From: Tsukamurella pulmonis
GTDB lineage: Bacteria; Actinomycetota; Actinomycetes; Mycobacteriales; Mycobacteriaceae
DNA length: 64,000 nt
Direction of reading: 5' to 3'
NCBI RefSeq assembly: GCF_900103175.1
Contig: NZ_FNLF01000002.1
Coordinates: 2,432,136-2,496,135, forward strand
The notes under the pieces are model-generated. The model saw only the letters and a list, made by a program, of their open reading frames with translations. It did no database searches and was not told where the DNA came from. Shown here piece after piece: positions 20,357-29,159 of this stretch. The position numbers and the translations under genes are program-made. The first letter of the stretch is position 1. Every line of letters begins with the position of its first letter.

Positions 20357-21847
20357 ATGCAGCGCATCATCGGTACCGAGGTGGAATACGGGATCTCCGC
20401 GCCGAAGGACCCGTCGGCCAATCCGATCCTGACCTCGACGCAGGCGGTGCTCGCCTACGCGGCCGCCGCGGCGGTGCCGCGGGCCAAGCGCACCCGCTGG
20501 GACTACGATCTGGAGTCGCCGCTGCGCGACGCCCGCGGATTCGACCTCGGGCGGGGCGGGCCCGCCCCGATCATCGACGCCGACGAGATCGGCGCCGCGA
20601 ACATGATCCTCACCAACGGCGCACGGCTGTACGTCGATCACGCGCACCCCGAGTACTCGGCGCCCGAGGTCACGGACCCGCTCGACGCCGTGATCTGGGA
20701 CAAGGCGGGGGAGCGGGTCATGGACGCCGCCGCGCGCTACGCCTCGACGGTGCCCGGCTCGACCGCCCTGCAGCTCTACAAGAACAACATCGACGGCAAG
20801 GGCGCCTCCTACGGCACGCACGAGAACTACCTGTGCCGCCGGGACACGCCGTTCGCGGCGATCGTCGCCGGCCTGACCCCGTTCTTCGTCACCCGCCAGG
20901 TCTTCTGCGGCAGCGGCCGCGTGGGCATCGGCTCCAACGGGGACGAGCCCGGTTTCCAGCTCTCGCAGCGTGCCGACTACATCGAGGTCGAGGTGGGCCT
21001 GGAGACCACCCTCAAGCGCGGCATCATCAACACCCGCGACGAGCCGCACGCCGATCCGGACAAGTACCGCCGGCTGCACGTGATCATCGGCGACGCCAAC
21101 CTCGCCGAGACCTCCACTTACCTCAAGGTGGGCACGTCCTCGCTGGTGCTGGACCTGATCGAGGCCGGCGTGGACCTCTCGGACCTGCAGCTGGCCACGC
21201 CGGTGACGGCGGTGCACCAGGTCTCGCGGGATCTCTCGCTCACCGCGCCGCTCGAACTCGCCGACGGCCGGACGATGACGGCGCTCGACATCCAGCGGGC
21301 CTACGCGGACCGGGTCGGCACCTTCCTCGAGGGCTCGGACGACGCCCGAGCGCTCGACGTGCACGCCACCTGGGTACGAGTGCTCGACACCCTCGCCGAC
21401 GACCCGCTGCGGCTCGCGGACGAACTCGACTGGCCGGCCAAGCTGCGACTGCTCGAGGGGATCCGCCAGCGCGAGGGCCTCGGGTGGGCGGCGTCGAAGC
21501 TGCAGCTCGTGGACCTGCAGTACTCGGACGTCCGGCTCGACAAGGGGCTGTACAACCGGCTCGTCGCGCGCGGCTCGATGAAGCGCCTGGTGACCGAGCA
21601 GCAGGTGATGGACGCCGTCACCACGCCGCCCGAGTCGACGCGCGCGTACTTCCGCGGCGAGTGCATGCGCCGTTTCGGCACCGAGATCGCGGCCGCCAGC
21701 TGGGACTCGGTGATCTTCGACATCGGTGCCGAGTCGCTGGTGCGCATTCCCACCCTGGAGCCGTTGCGCGGCACCAAGGAGCACGTGGGCGCCCTGCTCG
21801 ACGACGCCGCGTCGGCACGCGAGCTCGTCGATTCTCTGCGAGGCTAG
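20357..21847 (+). CDS. dop: Pup deamidase/depupylase Dop
   Basis: Dop converts the C-terminal Gln of Pup to Glu so that PafA can ligate it, and also removes Pup from substrates. The 496-residue protein has the glutamine-synthetase-like fold shared with PafA. It begins [19 protein letters not shown], where the acidic metal ligand of the beta strand is visible. A Dop-loop region follows at about residues 35-80 ([15 protein letters not shown] and onward), which is absent from PafA. Shared motifs include [32 protein letters not shown] and [18 protein letters not shown]. Pup here ends in Gln, so Dop activity is required. Confidence 0.96.
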   Translation: MQRIIGTEVEYGISAPKDPSANPILTSTQAVLAYAAAAAVPRAKRTRWDYDLESPLRDARGFDLGRGGPAPIIDADEIGAANMILTNGARLYVDHAHPEYSAPEVTDPLDAVIWDKAGERVMDAAARYASTVPGSTALQLYKNNIDGKGASYGTHENYLCRRDTPFAAIVAGLTPFFVTRQVFCGSGRVGIGSNGDEPGFQLSQRADYIEVEVGLETTLKRGIINTRDEPHADPDKYRRLHVIIGDANLAETSTYLKVGTSSLVLDLIEAGVDLSDLQLATPVTAVHQVSRDLSLTAPLELADGRTMTALDIQRAYADRVGTFLEGSDDARALDVHATWVRVLDTLADDPLRLADELDWPAKLRLLEGIRQREGLGWAASKLQLVDLQYSDVRLDKGLYNRLVARGSMKRLVTEQQVMDAVTTPPESTRAYFRGECMRRFGTEIAAASWDSVIFDIGAESLVRIPTLEPLRGTKEHVGALLDDAASARELVDSLRG

Positions 21848-21851
21848 AGCC

Positions 21852-22310
21852 ATGGACATCGGTCGCGAGGTGGGCAAGCTGTACGCGAAGGCGTTCCCCG
21901 AGGTGCTCAAGGCGCACGGCGAGCTGTACGTGCGCTCCGGCGGGCGGATCGGGCACAAGCTGCTCTTCGGCGTGCCCAGCCTGATCGTGCGCACCGTCGG
22001 GGCGAAGTCGGGGCAGCCGCGCACCACCGTGCTGACCTACGCGCGCGACGGCGGCGACTACATCGTGGTCGCGTCCAAGGGCGGCGCGCCGCGCAATCCG
22101 GCGTGGTTCCACAACATGGTCGCCGCCGGCACGGTCGACGTGCAGGTCGGCACCGACCGGTTCCCCGCGACGGTCGAGGCGCTGCGTCCCGGTGACGCCG
22201 ATTACCAGCGGCTCTGGGATCTCGCGGACGCGCACAACGGCGGCCGCTACGCCGCCTACCAGCGCAAGACGTCGCGCCCGATCCCCGTCGTGCGGCTTCG
22301 CCCCGCCTGA
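21852..22310 (+). CDS. Deazaflavin (F420)-dependent nitroreductase-family protein
   Basis: A 152-residue Ddn-like protein. The family marks are LLFGVPSLIVRTVGAKSGQ, RTTVLTYARDGGDYIVVASK and the signature GGAPRNPAWFHNM. These form the split-barrel fold that binds cofactor F420. The natural substrate is unknown; relatives include the pretomanid-activating Ddn and quinone reductases. The ATG at 21852 lies 4 bases after the dop stop, so it is probably translated from the same mRNA. Two other split-barrel (PPOX-fold) F420-type proteins occur at 42422 and 48798. Confidence 0.9.
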   Translation: MDIGREVGKLYAKAFPEVLKAHGELYVRSGGRIGHKLLFGVPSLIVRTVGAKSGQPRTTVLTYARDGGDYIVVASKGGAPRNPAWFHNMVAAGTVDVQVGTDRFPATVEALRPGDADYQRLWDLADAHNGGRYAAYQRKTSRPIPVVRLRPA

Positions 22311-22314
22311 CGTA

Positions 22315-23052
22315 GTGCGGCACGCACGGTCGACGCCGCGCCGGTTCGGCCCGATGGTCCTCGCACTGTTCGGGGCTGCGCTCCTTCTCGTGCTACACGT
22401 CTGCCTGAGCGTCGGATTCTGGTTGTACGCCGATCGCGAGATCGACTGGTGGATCGAGGTCTTCGGCGCGCTGTTCTTCGCCGTCTGCGCGGCAGGGTTC
22501 GGGCGTGAAGCGTTGTCTGTGCCGGTCGCGACGCGCAGTGCCCTCCGGATTCGTGACGCGGTCGAGATCCGCGGGCGTCTTACGCCGCGCTTGTTCCTCG
22601 TCGTGGCGGGCGCCATCGTCCTGACGCCCGTCAGCGCGATTCTCACTCTCGGTGTGGCGCTTGCACCGTTGGGCTTCGATGTCGGAACCCGGGACGAGGT
22701 GTTGGGCGCACTGCTGATGGCGGGCTTCGTCCTGATCTTCAACGCGGTCCTGGCTGGATACGCCGTCGGGTTACTCCGCGCGTCCAGGATCGTCTTGATC
22801 TCGCTGTCACCCGATGGCGTGAGCGTCGCGACATCCGGCGGCGCGCCCGCGCTCACGCCCTGGAACGAGGTCGAGTAGTTCAGCAGGTCGGTGGAGTCCA
22901 CGTTGTTCCCGATCGGCCCGGGCGACGTCGACCATCACTTCACCTGGAGGTTCGGCGACGTGTCCGTGCGCACGCCCGTCGACCTGCGCCCCGATGTCGT
23001 CGAGATCGATCGTGAGCTGCGACGCCTCGCACCCCACCTTGCGGAGCGTTGA
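22315..23052 (+). pseudogene. PH-like membrane protein interrupted by an in-frame amber codon
   Basis: From the GTG at 22315 the frame encodes four hydrophobic segments and then a PH-like domain beginning LISLSPDGVSVATSGG. The TAG at 22876-22878 stops it right after PWNEVE. Reading on in the same frame gives 57 more sensible codons to a TGA at 23050-23052, including HHFTWRFGDVSVRTPVDLRP and ELRRLAPHLAER. That tail matches the end of both PH-like modules in the gene at 23342 (RWTISFDDRPP, VRDVAPAVRV). The simplest reading is a nonsense mutation in a formerly 245-codon gene. If not, a truncated 187-residue protein is made. Codon use is less G/C-rich than dop. Confidence 0.65.
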
Positions 23053-23080
23053 CCGCCGCGCTGCTCATGTCCATCCCGGA

Positions 23081-23086
23081 TAGAAT
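23081..23086 (+). promoter_or_regulatory. -10 hexamer TAGAAT before small membrane gene
   Basis: TAGAAT lies 7 bases before the ATG at 23094, defining both a promoter for the 23094-24391 pair and the likely start. Confidence 0.5.
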
Positions 23087-23093
23087 GTTCTCG

Positions 23094-23348
23094 ATGTTGA
23101 ACATAAGTCGAACCCGACTGCACTCGCAGTCGATGACGGTGCGGATGCGTTTCGGTCCCGGCCTCGGCGTACTGGCAGCGGTGGTAGTCGTTCTGCTTCT
23201 CCTGGCGGGAGTCGGGCTGTATCACGGCGTCGTGGGCGATCCGGTGAGCTATCTGATCAGCGCCGGTTCAGCCGGCCTCGCAACCGTCCGTCGACTCTCG
23301 CCGAACACGACAGTCAGGACGGGGATGCGGGAGTTCATCGGATGGTGA
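23094..23348 (+). CDS. Small single-span membrane protein, 84 aa
   Basis: An unrecognised protein with one strongly hydrophobic segment (LGVLAAVVVVLLLLAGVGLY, about residues 23-42) and a short polar tail. The ATG at 23094 is preferred because TAGAAT is 7 bases upstream; an in-frame ATG at 23049 would give a longer, less convincing N-terminus. Its stop overlaps the start of the next gene by 7 bases (ATGGTGA), so the two are probably translationally coupled. A role as a partner subunit of the following PH-like membrane protein is a guess. Confidence 0.6.
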   Translation: MLNISRTRLHSQSMTVRMRFGPGLGVLAAVVVVLLLLAGVGLYHGVVGDPVSYLISAGSAGLATVRRLSPNTTVRTGMREFIGW

Positions 23349-24391
23349 GGTCGGCCGGCTCTCACGTCGTGGTGCGCGGCGGGATAGGTGTCGTCGGTTG
23401 GCTCGCCGTCGGCGCCCTCCTCGGCTGCGTGCTGTTCACCTGGCGTCTCGTGTCTGATGCCGTGGCGAGCGGCTTCACGCTCCCCGCCTGCGTATCGCTG
23501 CTCTTGGTCGCGGGAGGCGGTGCGCGATGTGTGCTGTTCCTTCGCTCGGTGCTCCGCGCCGGAATCCAGTGGCGAATCGCGATCACCGACGCCGCACTCG
23601 AGTATCGGCAGGGCCGGGTACAGACGACTCTCGCGTGGCACGACGTCGAGTCCGTGTCCTACGGGTACGAGGACGCGGGCGGCTTCCCGCTGTGGCACGT
23701 CTGGACGATTCGGCGCAGCGCCGGCGAAGTCGACGAGGTGCGCTCTCCGGCGGGGGTCCGCCACAGGCCAAGCCGCGTGCGCGCCGCGATAGGCCGCGCG
23801 GCCCCTCATGTCCAGGTCGCCGGTTCCTGGCGTGATCCTGTTCGCGCATCGGGTCGCGGTCCGGTGGTCGAGAGCGTCGGCCGCGCACCTGAGCCGCCGA
23901 AGTTCCCGACTGTGGTCCGAGGACGGTACGGCATCATGCTCGTCATCGGCGTGCTGGCCGCCGTCGCCTTCGGCTTGCTCGCGGTGATCTGCCTCGGACT
24001 GTCGATATGGCCACCCGACGACGAGCCGGCCCTGTGGCCGGGCGCCGTCATCGCCGCAGCGAGCGGTGCCGTGCTCTGTGCTGCCTTGCCCGTGCGGATC
24101 ATCCGCTGCGGCCGCAGAATCCACCTGTGGGCGACACTGGAGGAGATCGGCTTCCGCACCGCCGACACCGATCGCCCCGGCAGGAGCACCTGGGAGCACG
24201 TGGTCGCGGTGGAGTACGACAAGGACGACGCTCGAGGCGTCGTCTACACCCACCGCTGGACCATCTCGTTCGACGACCGCCCCCCGGTCACAGTCCGATA
24301 CCCGGCCGGAGCATCGGTGCGACCGATGCGCTTCCGCGGCCTCGTGCGGGACGTCGCCCCCGCGGTTCGCGTCACCGGAGGCTGGTGGTGA
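23342..24391 (+). CDS. Membrane protein with two tandem PH-like modules
   Basis: A 349-residue protein of unrecognised function. Two units repeat. Each has a pair of membrane helices (about 14-65 and 195-245) followed by a cytoplasmic PH-like beta domain. In module 1 the marks are LAWHDVESVSYGYED, WHVWTIRRSA and VRAAIGRAAPHVQV. In module 2 they are STWEHVVAVEYDKDD, THRWTISFDDRPPVTV and VRDVAPAVRVTGGWW. The disrupted gene at 22315 encodes a single module of the same type. The gene sits between dop and pup in a patch with lower G/C at third codon positions, which suggests later insertion. Confidence 0.72.
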   Translation: MVRSAGSHVVVRGGIGVVGWLAVGALLGCVLFTWRLVSDAVASGFTLPACVSLLLVAGGGARCVLFLRSVLRAGIQWRIAITDAALEYRQGRVQTTLAWHDVESVSYGYEDAGGFPLWHVWTIRRSAGEVDEVRSPAGVRHRPSRVRAAIGRAAPHVQVAGSWRDPVRASGRGPVVESVGRAPEPPKFPTVVRGRYGIMLVIGVLAAVAFGLLAVICLGLSIWPPDDEPALWPGAVIAAASGAVLCAALPVRIIRCGRRIHLWATLEEIGFRTADTDRPGRSTWEHVVAVEYDKDDARGVVYTHRWTISFDDRPPVTVRYPAGASVRPMRFRGLVRDVAPAVRVTGGWW

Positions 24392-24472
24392 GCGCGACGC
24401 ACAGGGCCGCGCGGCTCGAGCGGTCCTTCGGCTGTGTTCTCCGCGGCCCGAGGGTCGATCGATGGAGCTTCG

Positions 24473-24868
24473 TTAGATCCCGTAACCGAGGTTGCGGGCG
24501 TAGCCGACGCGGTTGACGACGTCCTGCACTGCGGCGAAGGAACTCACGGGCACGCTGGTGGTGTAGGAGCGGCCTTCCGGGCCGACCACGGTGACCTGCA
24601 CGAATCCTCGGGTCTGATCCTCCTTGACCAGCAGGAAGAACAGCGAGAACAGGCACACCACGAAGGCGCCGACGATGGCCAGCACGATCGCCCAGGTCGG
24701 GATCGCGCGGGTGGTGATGCTCTGGTCGGACACGCCCCACTGGCTGCCCGCGATGGGGAACGTACCGACGGGCGTGATGACTTCGCTCGCGGTGCAGTGG
24801 ATGTCACCGATGCTCACCAGCACCGGTTCGGGCATCCCGGGCGCACCCGGCGGCGTGTACGGATCCAC
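24473..24868 (-). CDS. Single-span membrane protein, 131 aa
   Basis: An unrecognised protein. Its N-terminal 60 residues are polar and Pro-rich (MDPYTPPGAPGMPEPVLV), followed by SIGDIHCTASEVITPVGTFP, one membrane span (WAIVLAIVGAFVVCLFSLFFLL, about 59-80), and a soluble tail of about 50 residues (GFVQVTVVGPEGRSYTTSVP). The tail looks like a small beta domain, probably outside the cell if the N-terminus is cytoplasmic. The GTG at 24868 is preceded by TAGACT at 6 bases. Similar two-part proteins occur as uncharacterised mycobacterial-type membrane proteins. It is divergent from pup. Confidence 0.75.
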   Translation of the reverse strand: MDPYTPPGAPGMPEPVLVSIGDIHCTASEVITPVGTFPIAGSQWGVSDQSITTRAIPTWAIVLAIVGAFVVCLFSLFFLLVKEDQTRGFVQVTVVGPEGRSYTTSVPVSSFAAVQDVVNRVGYARNLGYGI

Positions 24869-24874
24869 GAGATC

Positions 24875-24880
24875 AGTCTA
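24875..24880 (-). promoter_or_regulatory. -10 hexamer of membrane-protein gene
   Basis: Reads TAGACT on the minus strand, 6 bases before the GTG at 24868. A possible pup -10 (TAGTGT, 24887-24892) faces the other way just beside it. Confidence 0.5.
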
Positions 24881-24941
24881 GGCCGGTAGTGTTGATTCAT
24901 CGGGTCATGCGGCCCGGGACGGTCGTGAAGGAGGCACCGAG

Positions 24942-25136
24942 ATGGCGCAGGAGCAGGTCAAGCGTGGCGGCGGCGGAGACGACGAGGACGTCGCGGGTGC
25001 CGGTTCCGGTGCCGGCCAGGAGCGTATCGAGAAGCTGACCGACGAGACCGACGATCTGCTCGACGAGATCGACGACGTGCTGGAGGAGAACGCCGAGGAC
25101 TTCGTGCGCGCCTACGTGCAGAAGGGCGGCCAGTGA
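24942..25136 (+). CDS. pup: Prokaryotic ubiquitin-like protein Pup
   Basis: Pup is the 64-residue, mostly disordered tag attached to lysines of proteins destined for the proteasome. The sequence is rich in acidic residues, with the Mpa-binding helix region around residues 24-51 ([20 protein letters not shown]), and ends GGQ. The C-terminal Gln must be deamidated by Dop before PafA ligates it. An AAGGAGG ribosome site precedes the ATG at 24942. prcB overlaps its stop by 4 bases (GTGA), giving the usual pup-prcB-prcA operon. Confidence 0.97.
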   Translation: MAQEQVKRGGGGDDEDVAGAGSGAGQERIEKLTDETDDLLDEIDDVLEENAEDFVRAYVQKGGQ

Positions 25137-25909
25137 CGCCGCTGCACGGCGGGTCGTCGTTCGTCGAGCACCTGGCCGCCGTGGCGCCGGATGCCTTGCC
25201 CGGCCGGGGCGCCGGTTCCGACGGTGCGCCGGAGGTCCCGCACGGCACGACGATCGTCGCCGTCGCCTTCGAGGGCGGGGTGCTGCTCGCCGGTGATCGC
25301 CGCGCCACGATGGGCAACCTGATCGCGCAGCGGGACATCGTCAAGACCTTCGTCACGGACGAGTTCACCGCCGTCGGCATCGCCGGCACGGCGGGTATCG
25401 CCAAGCAGATCGTCAAGCTGTTCACCGTGGAGCTCGAGCACTACGAGAAGATCGAAGGCATGCCACTCACCTTCGAGGGCAAGGCCAATCGGCTCGCGGG
25501 CATGGTCCGCGGCAACTTCGGCGCCGCCCTGCAGGGCCTCGCCGCGGTACCGCTGCTGATCGGCTTCGACGAACTCGAATCCCGTGGCCGGATCGTCTCC
25601 TACGACGTGACGGGCGACTGGCACGACGAGATCGGCTACCACTCCATCGGCTCGGGCTCCGCGTGGGCGAAGTCCTCGATCAAGAAGCGCTTCCGCCCCG
25701 GCCTCGACGCGGACGGCGCGCTCGACGTCGCCGCGGAGGCGCTGTTCGACGCAGCCGACGACGACACCGCCACCGGTGGCCCCGACGTGCTGCGCAAGCT
25801 GTATCCGACGGCGATCGTCATCACCGCCGACGGTGCGGTCGAGATCGACGAGGCGGACGTGGCCGCCGCGACGGACCGCGTCATCGCGGCGAGGGGAGGA
25901 GAGCAGTGA
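25133..25909 (+). CDS. prcB: 20S proteasome beta subunit PrcB
   Basis: PrcB forms the two inner rings and carries the proteolytic sites. The precursor has 258 residues. Self-cleavage should occur between Gly38 and Thr39 ([12 protein letters not shown]), leaving Thr39 as the N-terminal nucleophile; the propeptide is thus 38 residues, shorter than the 57 of M. tuberculosis. Catalytic-site neighbours are visible in GDRRATMGN (Asp and Arg) and a Lys near position 33 of the mature chain region. The GTG start overlaps the pup stop. Its own stop overlaps the prcA start by 4 bases. Confidence 0.97.
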   Translation: MTPLHGGSSFVEHLAAVAPDALPGRGAGSDGAPEVPHGTTIVAVAFEGGVLLAGDRRATMGNLIAQRDIVKTFVTDEFTAVGIAGTAGIAKQIVKLFTVELEHYEKIEGMPLTFEGKANRLAGMVRGNFGAALQGLAAVPLLIGFDELESRGRIVSYDVTGDWHDEIGYHSIGSGSAWAKSSIKKRFRPGLDADGALDVAAEALFDAADDDTATGGPDVLRKLYPTAIVITADGAVEIDEADVAAATDRVIAARGGEQ

Positions 25910-26616
25910 CGTTCCCGTACTACGCCTCCGCCGAGCAGATCATGCGCGATCGCTCGGACCTGGCGCGCAAGGGGATCGCCCGCGGGCGCAGCGTCGTCGT
26001 GCTCAAGTACGCGGACGGTGTCCTGTTCGTCGCGGACAATCCCAGCTCGCTCTACAAGATCAGCGAGATCTACGACCGGATCGGGTTCGCCGCGGTCGGC
26101 AAGTACAACGAGTTCGAGTCGCTGCGGCGGGCGGGGATCCAGTTCGCGGACACCCGCGGCTACCAGTACTCGCGCCGCGACGTCAGCGGATGGTCGCTCA
26201 CCAACGCCTACGCCTCCACGCTGGGCACGGTGTTCACCGAGCAGGCCAAGCCCTACGAGGTGGAGCTCTGCGTCGCCGAGGTCGGCACGCCGGACAACGC
26301 CGCCTCGCGTCTCTACCGCGTGGGCTACGACGGCTCGGTGATCGACGAGAAGCAGTTCGTCGTCATGGGAGGCCAGACCGAGTCCACCACGCCCGTGCTC
26401 ACCGAGGGCTACGAGGACGGCATGGACCTCGCTGCCGCGTTCGGCCTCGCGGTCAGGGCGCTCGGTGCGCCCGCCCCGTCGAACGGTGCGAGCGGCGCGG
26501 CCGAGACGAAGAGCTACGCGGCCGACGAGCTCGAGGTCGCGGTGCTCGATCACACCCGTCCGCGGCGGGCGTTCAAGCGCCTGACGGACGAGCGGGTAGG
26601 GCAGCTGTTGGCCTGA
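25906..26616 (+). CDS. prcA: 20S proteasome alpha subunit PrcA
   Basis: PrcA builds the outer gated rings of the 20S core and accepts the C-terminal tyrosine motif of Mpa. The 236-residue protein starts [19 protein letters not shown], with the usual alpha-type N-terminal gate segment and helix H0. The conserved [20 protein letters not shown] follows. The start is the GTG at 25906 overlapping the prcB stop. The C-terminal 40 residues include a low-complexity stretch ([17 protein letters not shown]), then a final helix ([16 protein letters not shown]). No terminator is obvious in the 86 bases after it. Confidence 0.97.
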   Translation: MTFPYYASAEQIMRDRSDLARKGIARGRSVVVLKYADGVLFVADNPSSLYKISEIYDRIGFAAVGKYNEFESLRRAGIQFADTRGYQYSRRDVSGWSLTNAYASTLGTVFTEQAKPYEVELCVAEVGTPDNAASRLYRVGYDGSVIDEKQFVVMGGQTESTTPVLTEGYEDGMDLAAAFGLAVRALGAPAPSNGASGAAETKSYAADELEVAVLDHTRPRRAFKRLTDERVGQLLA

Positions 26617-26702
26617 CGGGCCGGAGGGTAGAGCCTGCACCACCCGGTGCCGGGGAGTGCGGGCCCGTGACGGCGGACCGTCGACACGGTGTGCTGGACG
26701 CC

Positions 26703-27587
26703 ATGAACACACCGTCCGTGCACCGTCGGGGGATCGCCTGGTTCCTCGTCCTCACCTTCCTTCCCACCTGGGGCCTGTGGTTCGCCGCGTACGCCGTCGA
26801 TCACCCGCTCGACGACCCGGCGATCCAGCTCTTCACGGGTGCCTTCGCGCCCGCGATCGCGGCACTGGTCGTGCGAATGTGGATCACCCGCCAGGGGCTC
26901 TCCGGTGCGGGCCTGCGTCCGCAGCTGCGGACGCAGGCCCGCTGGTACCTCGCGGCGCTCGCGATTCCGCCGGCACTGCTTCTGATCGCCCTGCCACTCG
27001 GTTTCGCGTCCGGGGTGATGAGCGTCCCCTCCGACGGCGTCCCCGCGCACCTGCAGGCCGTGGCCTTCGGCCCTCTGGTGATGATCGTGCTCGCGCCGAT
27101 CTACTTCGGGGAGGAGTTCGGATGGACGGCGTACCTGCGCGGCGCGCTGGCCGAACTGCCCGTGCTGCGCGGGCGCCCCACGGCGGCCTCCGCGGCCACC
27201 GGTGCGATCTGGGGCGCGTGGCACTGGCCCCTGGCCTCGGTGGGCTACTTCGGTTTCCAGCCGCCGTTGCACGACGTGCTGCTGCTGATCCCGCTGTGGA
27301 TCGTGATGTCGGTGCTGCTCGAGATCGTCTGGAGCACGCTCTGGTACGGCTCCGGGAGCATCTGGCCCACGTCGGTGGCGCACGCCGGCTTCAACCTGGT
27401 GTTCTCGATGACGATGGGCGAGTTCCTGCCGCAGGACGCGATCCTCGCGGGCTTCATCATCCCGAGCATCGCGCTGGTGCCACTGGCTCTGGTGGCGTAC
27501 CGGATCGACCACCGTCGACGGGCAGGTTCGCCTGAATCTTCCGATTCCCGGCCGATTCTCGATACGGTCGAACGGACGCGCTCATAG
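26703..27587 (+). CDS. CPBP-family intramembrane metalloprotease
   Basis: A 294-residue polytopic membrane protein of the CPBP (CAAX protease and bacteriocin-processing) family. The catalytic motifs are the glutamate pair in YFGEEFGWTAYLRGAL, His in GAWHWPLAS and His/Asn in HAGFNLVFS. About seven hydrophobic segments are present. Substrates of actinobacterial members are mostly unknown; some confer bacteriocin immunity or shape surface proteins. The ATG at 26703 gives a clean first membrane helix; an upstream in-frame GTG at 26667 is possible. The coding sequence holds a perfect 36-base palindrome at 26907-26942. Confidence 0.9.
   Translation: MNTPSVHRRGIAWFLVLTFLPTWGLWFAAYAVDHPLDDPAIQLFTGAFAPAIAALVVRMWITRQGLSGAGLRPQLRTQARWYLAALAIPPALLLIALPLGFASGVMSVPSDGVPAHLQAVAFGPLVMIVLAPIYFGEEFGWTAYLRGALAELPVLRGRPTAASAATGAIWGAWHWPLASVGYFGFQPPLHDVLLLIPLWIVMSVLLEIVWSTLWYGSGSIWPTSVAHAGFNLVFSMTMGEFLPQDAILAGFIIPSIALVPLALVAYRIDHRRRAGSPESSDSRPILDTVERTRS
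26907..26942. repeat. Perfect 36-bp palindrome inside the CPBP gene
   Basis: The two 18-base arms are exact reverse complements with no loop; the centre is between 26924 and 26925 (GCAG|CTGC). It encodes the LRPQLRTQAR part of the protease, at a predicted cytoplasmic turn. I checked the arms base by base. Such a long perfect palindrome is unexpected by chance even in GC-rich DNA and would form a cruciform or mRNA hairpin. Confidence 0.9.
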
Positions 27588-27611
27588 AGCTGATCGACAG
27601 GAGGAGCCGGT

Positions 27612-29159
27612 GTGACGGCAGAAGTGACAGACCGCCCGCGCGAACAATGGGGTACCCGTGCGGGTTTCCTCTTGGCCGCGATCGGCTCGGCGGTCGGCCT
27701 GGGCAACATCTGGCGCTTCCCCAAGGAGGCGTACGACAACGGTGGGGGTGCGTTCCTCGTGCCGTACCTCATCGCTCTCCTCACGGCGGGAATCCCGCTG
27801 CTGATCTTCGAGTACGCGGTAGGGCATCGCGCCCGCAAGGGGGCTCCCCGCGCGTACCGCCGGCTGTGGCGGCCGCTCGAGGCCGTCGGATGGTGGCAGG
27901 TGGCGATCTGTTTCGTGATCGCGACCTATTACGCCGTGATCGTCGCGTGGTCGATCCGGTACATCGGCTTCTCCCTCGATGAGCGGTGGGGATCCGATCC
28001 GGACGCCTTCTTCAGCGGTGAGTTCCTCAACAGCAATCCGACGCCGGGCATCTTCGCTCCGTTCGTTCCGGGCGTGCTCATTCCCCTGATCGCGGTGTGG
28101 GCGATCACGATCGCCGTGCTCGCGATCGGCGTGAAGCGCGGGATCGAGATCGCGAACAAGATCTTCATCCCGCTGCTCGTGGTCTTGTTCATGATCCTGG
28201 TGGTCCGGGCGCTGTTCCTTCCCGGCGCGATGGACGGTCTCAACGCCTTCTTCACGCCCGATTGGTCGCGCATCCTGGACGGCACCGTCTGGACGGCGGC
28301 CTACGGCCAGATCTTCTTCTCGTTGTCGGTCGGTTTCGCCATCATGGTCACGTACTCCTCGTACCTCAAGCGCAAGGCGGATCTCACCGGGTCGGCCATG
28401 GTTGCGGGCTTCGCCAACAGCTCCTTCGGGATCCTCGCGGGCATCGGGGTGTTCGCCACGCTCGGGTTCATGGCGGCGCAGACGTCGCAGCCGATCTCCG
28501 AGGTCGTCTCCGGCGGCCCGGGCTTGGCCTTCGTCGCCTTCCCGCAGATCATCTCGGAACTGAGCGGTGGTGCGGCCCTGTTCGGTGTGCTCTTCTTCGG
28601 CAGCCTCGTCATCGCCGGACTCACCTCGCTGATCAGTATCGTTCAGGTGATCGTTGCGGCCGTGCAGGATCGTCTGAACATCGGCCGGCTGCCCGCCGTG
28701 GCGCTCGTCGGCGGTGCCACCGCGCTCGTCTCGATCGGGCTCTTCCCGACGCGCAACGGGCTCTACATCCTCGACGTCGCCGATCATTGGATCAACCAGT
28801 ACGGCATCCTTCTGGCGGCGCTCGTCGTCGTGGTCGTGGTGGCGGTCATCGGGAAGCTGCCGCTCCTGCAGCGGCACGTCGACTCGGTCTCGAGCATCCG
28901 GGTGGGCCGAGCGTGGATCGTGCTGATCGGCGTCGTCACGCCGATCATGCTGGCCTTCATGATGGTTCGCAGCCTGCAGGACGAGCTGGCCGAGAACTAC
29001 GGAGGCGGCAGCTACACGACGGCGTACCTGCTCACCCTGGGCTGGGGCGTCGCCGCCGCCGCGATCGTCTTCGGCGTGCTCATGGCCCTGATCCCCGATA
29101 AACGGGCCGATGCCGAAGACCGTGCGTACCTGGACGACCTGGAGGAGAAGATCTCATGA
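27612..29159 (+). CDS. Sodium-dependent methionine/alanine-type importer (NSS family)
   Basis: A 515-residue neurotransmitter:sodium symporter family transporter. The first helix carries the family signature LAAIGSAVGLGNIWRFPK, where sodium and substrate bind across an unwound helix. About 12 membrane segments are visible. A strong ribosome site (AGGAGGAG) precedes the GTG at 27612. The 37-residue membrane peptide gene at 29156 overlaps its stop. That pairing is typical of MetP/MetS-type importers of methionine and alanine, so amino-acid uptake of this kind is the best prediction. The gene lies between the CPBP protease and a convergent SDR gene. Confidence 0.9.
   Translation: MTAEVTDRPREQWGTRAGFLLAAIGSAVGLGNIWRFPKEAYDNGGGAFLVPYLIALLTAGIPLLIFEYAVGHRARKGAPRAYRRLWRPLEAVGWWQVAICFVIATYYAVIVAWSIRYIGFSLDERWGSDPDAFFSGEFLNSNPTPGIFAPFVPGVLIPLIAVWAITIAVLAIGVKRGIEIANKIFIPLLVVLFMILVVRALFLPGAMDGLNAFFTPDWSRILDGTVWTAAYGQIFFSLSVGFAIMVTYSSYLKRKADLTGSAMVAGFANSSFGILAGIGVFATLGFMAAQTSQPISEVVSGGPGLAFVAFPQIISELSGGAALFGVLFFGSLVIAGLTSLISIVQVIVAAVQDRLNIGRLPAVALVGGATALVSIGLFPTRNGLYILDVADHWINQYGILLAALVVVVVVAVIGKLPLLQRHVDSVSSIRVGRAWIVLIGVVTPIMLAFMMVRSLQDELAENYGGGSYTTAYLLTLGWGVAAAAIVFGVLMALIPDKRADAEDRAYLDDLEEKIS

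Noticed and set aside
24969-25100. Possible additional minus-strand gene opposite pup and prcB
   Set aside because: Composition is a Ser/Arg-rich shadow and the opposite strand has certain genes.
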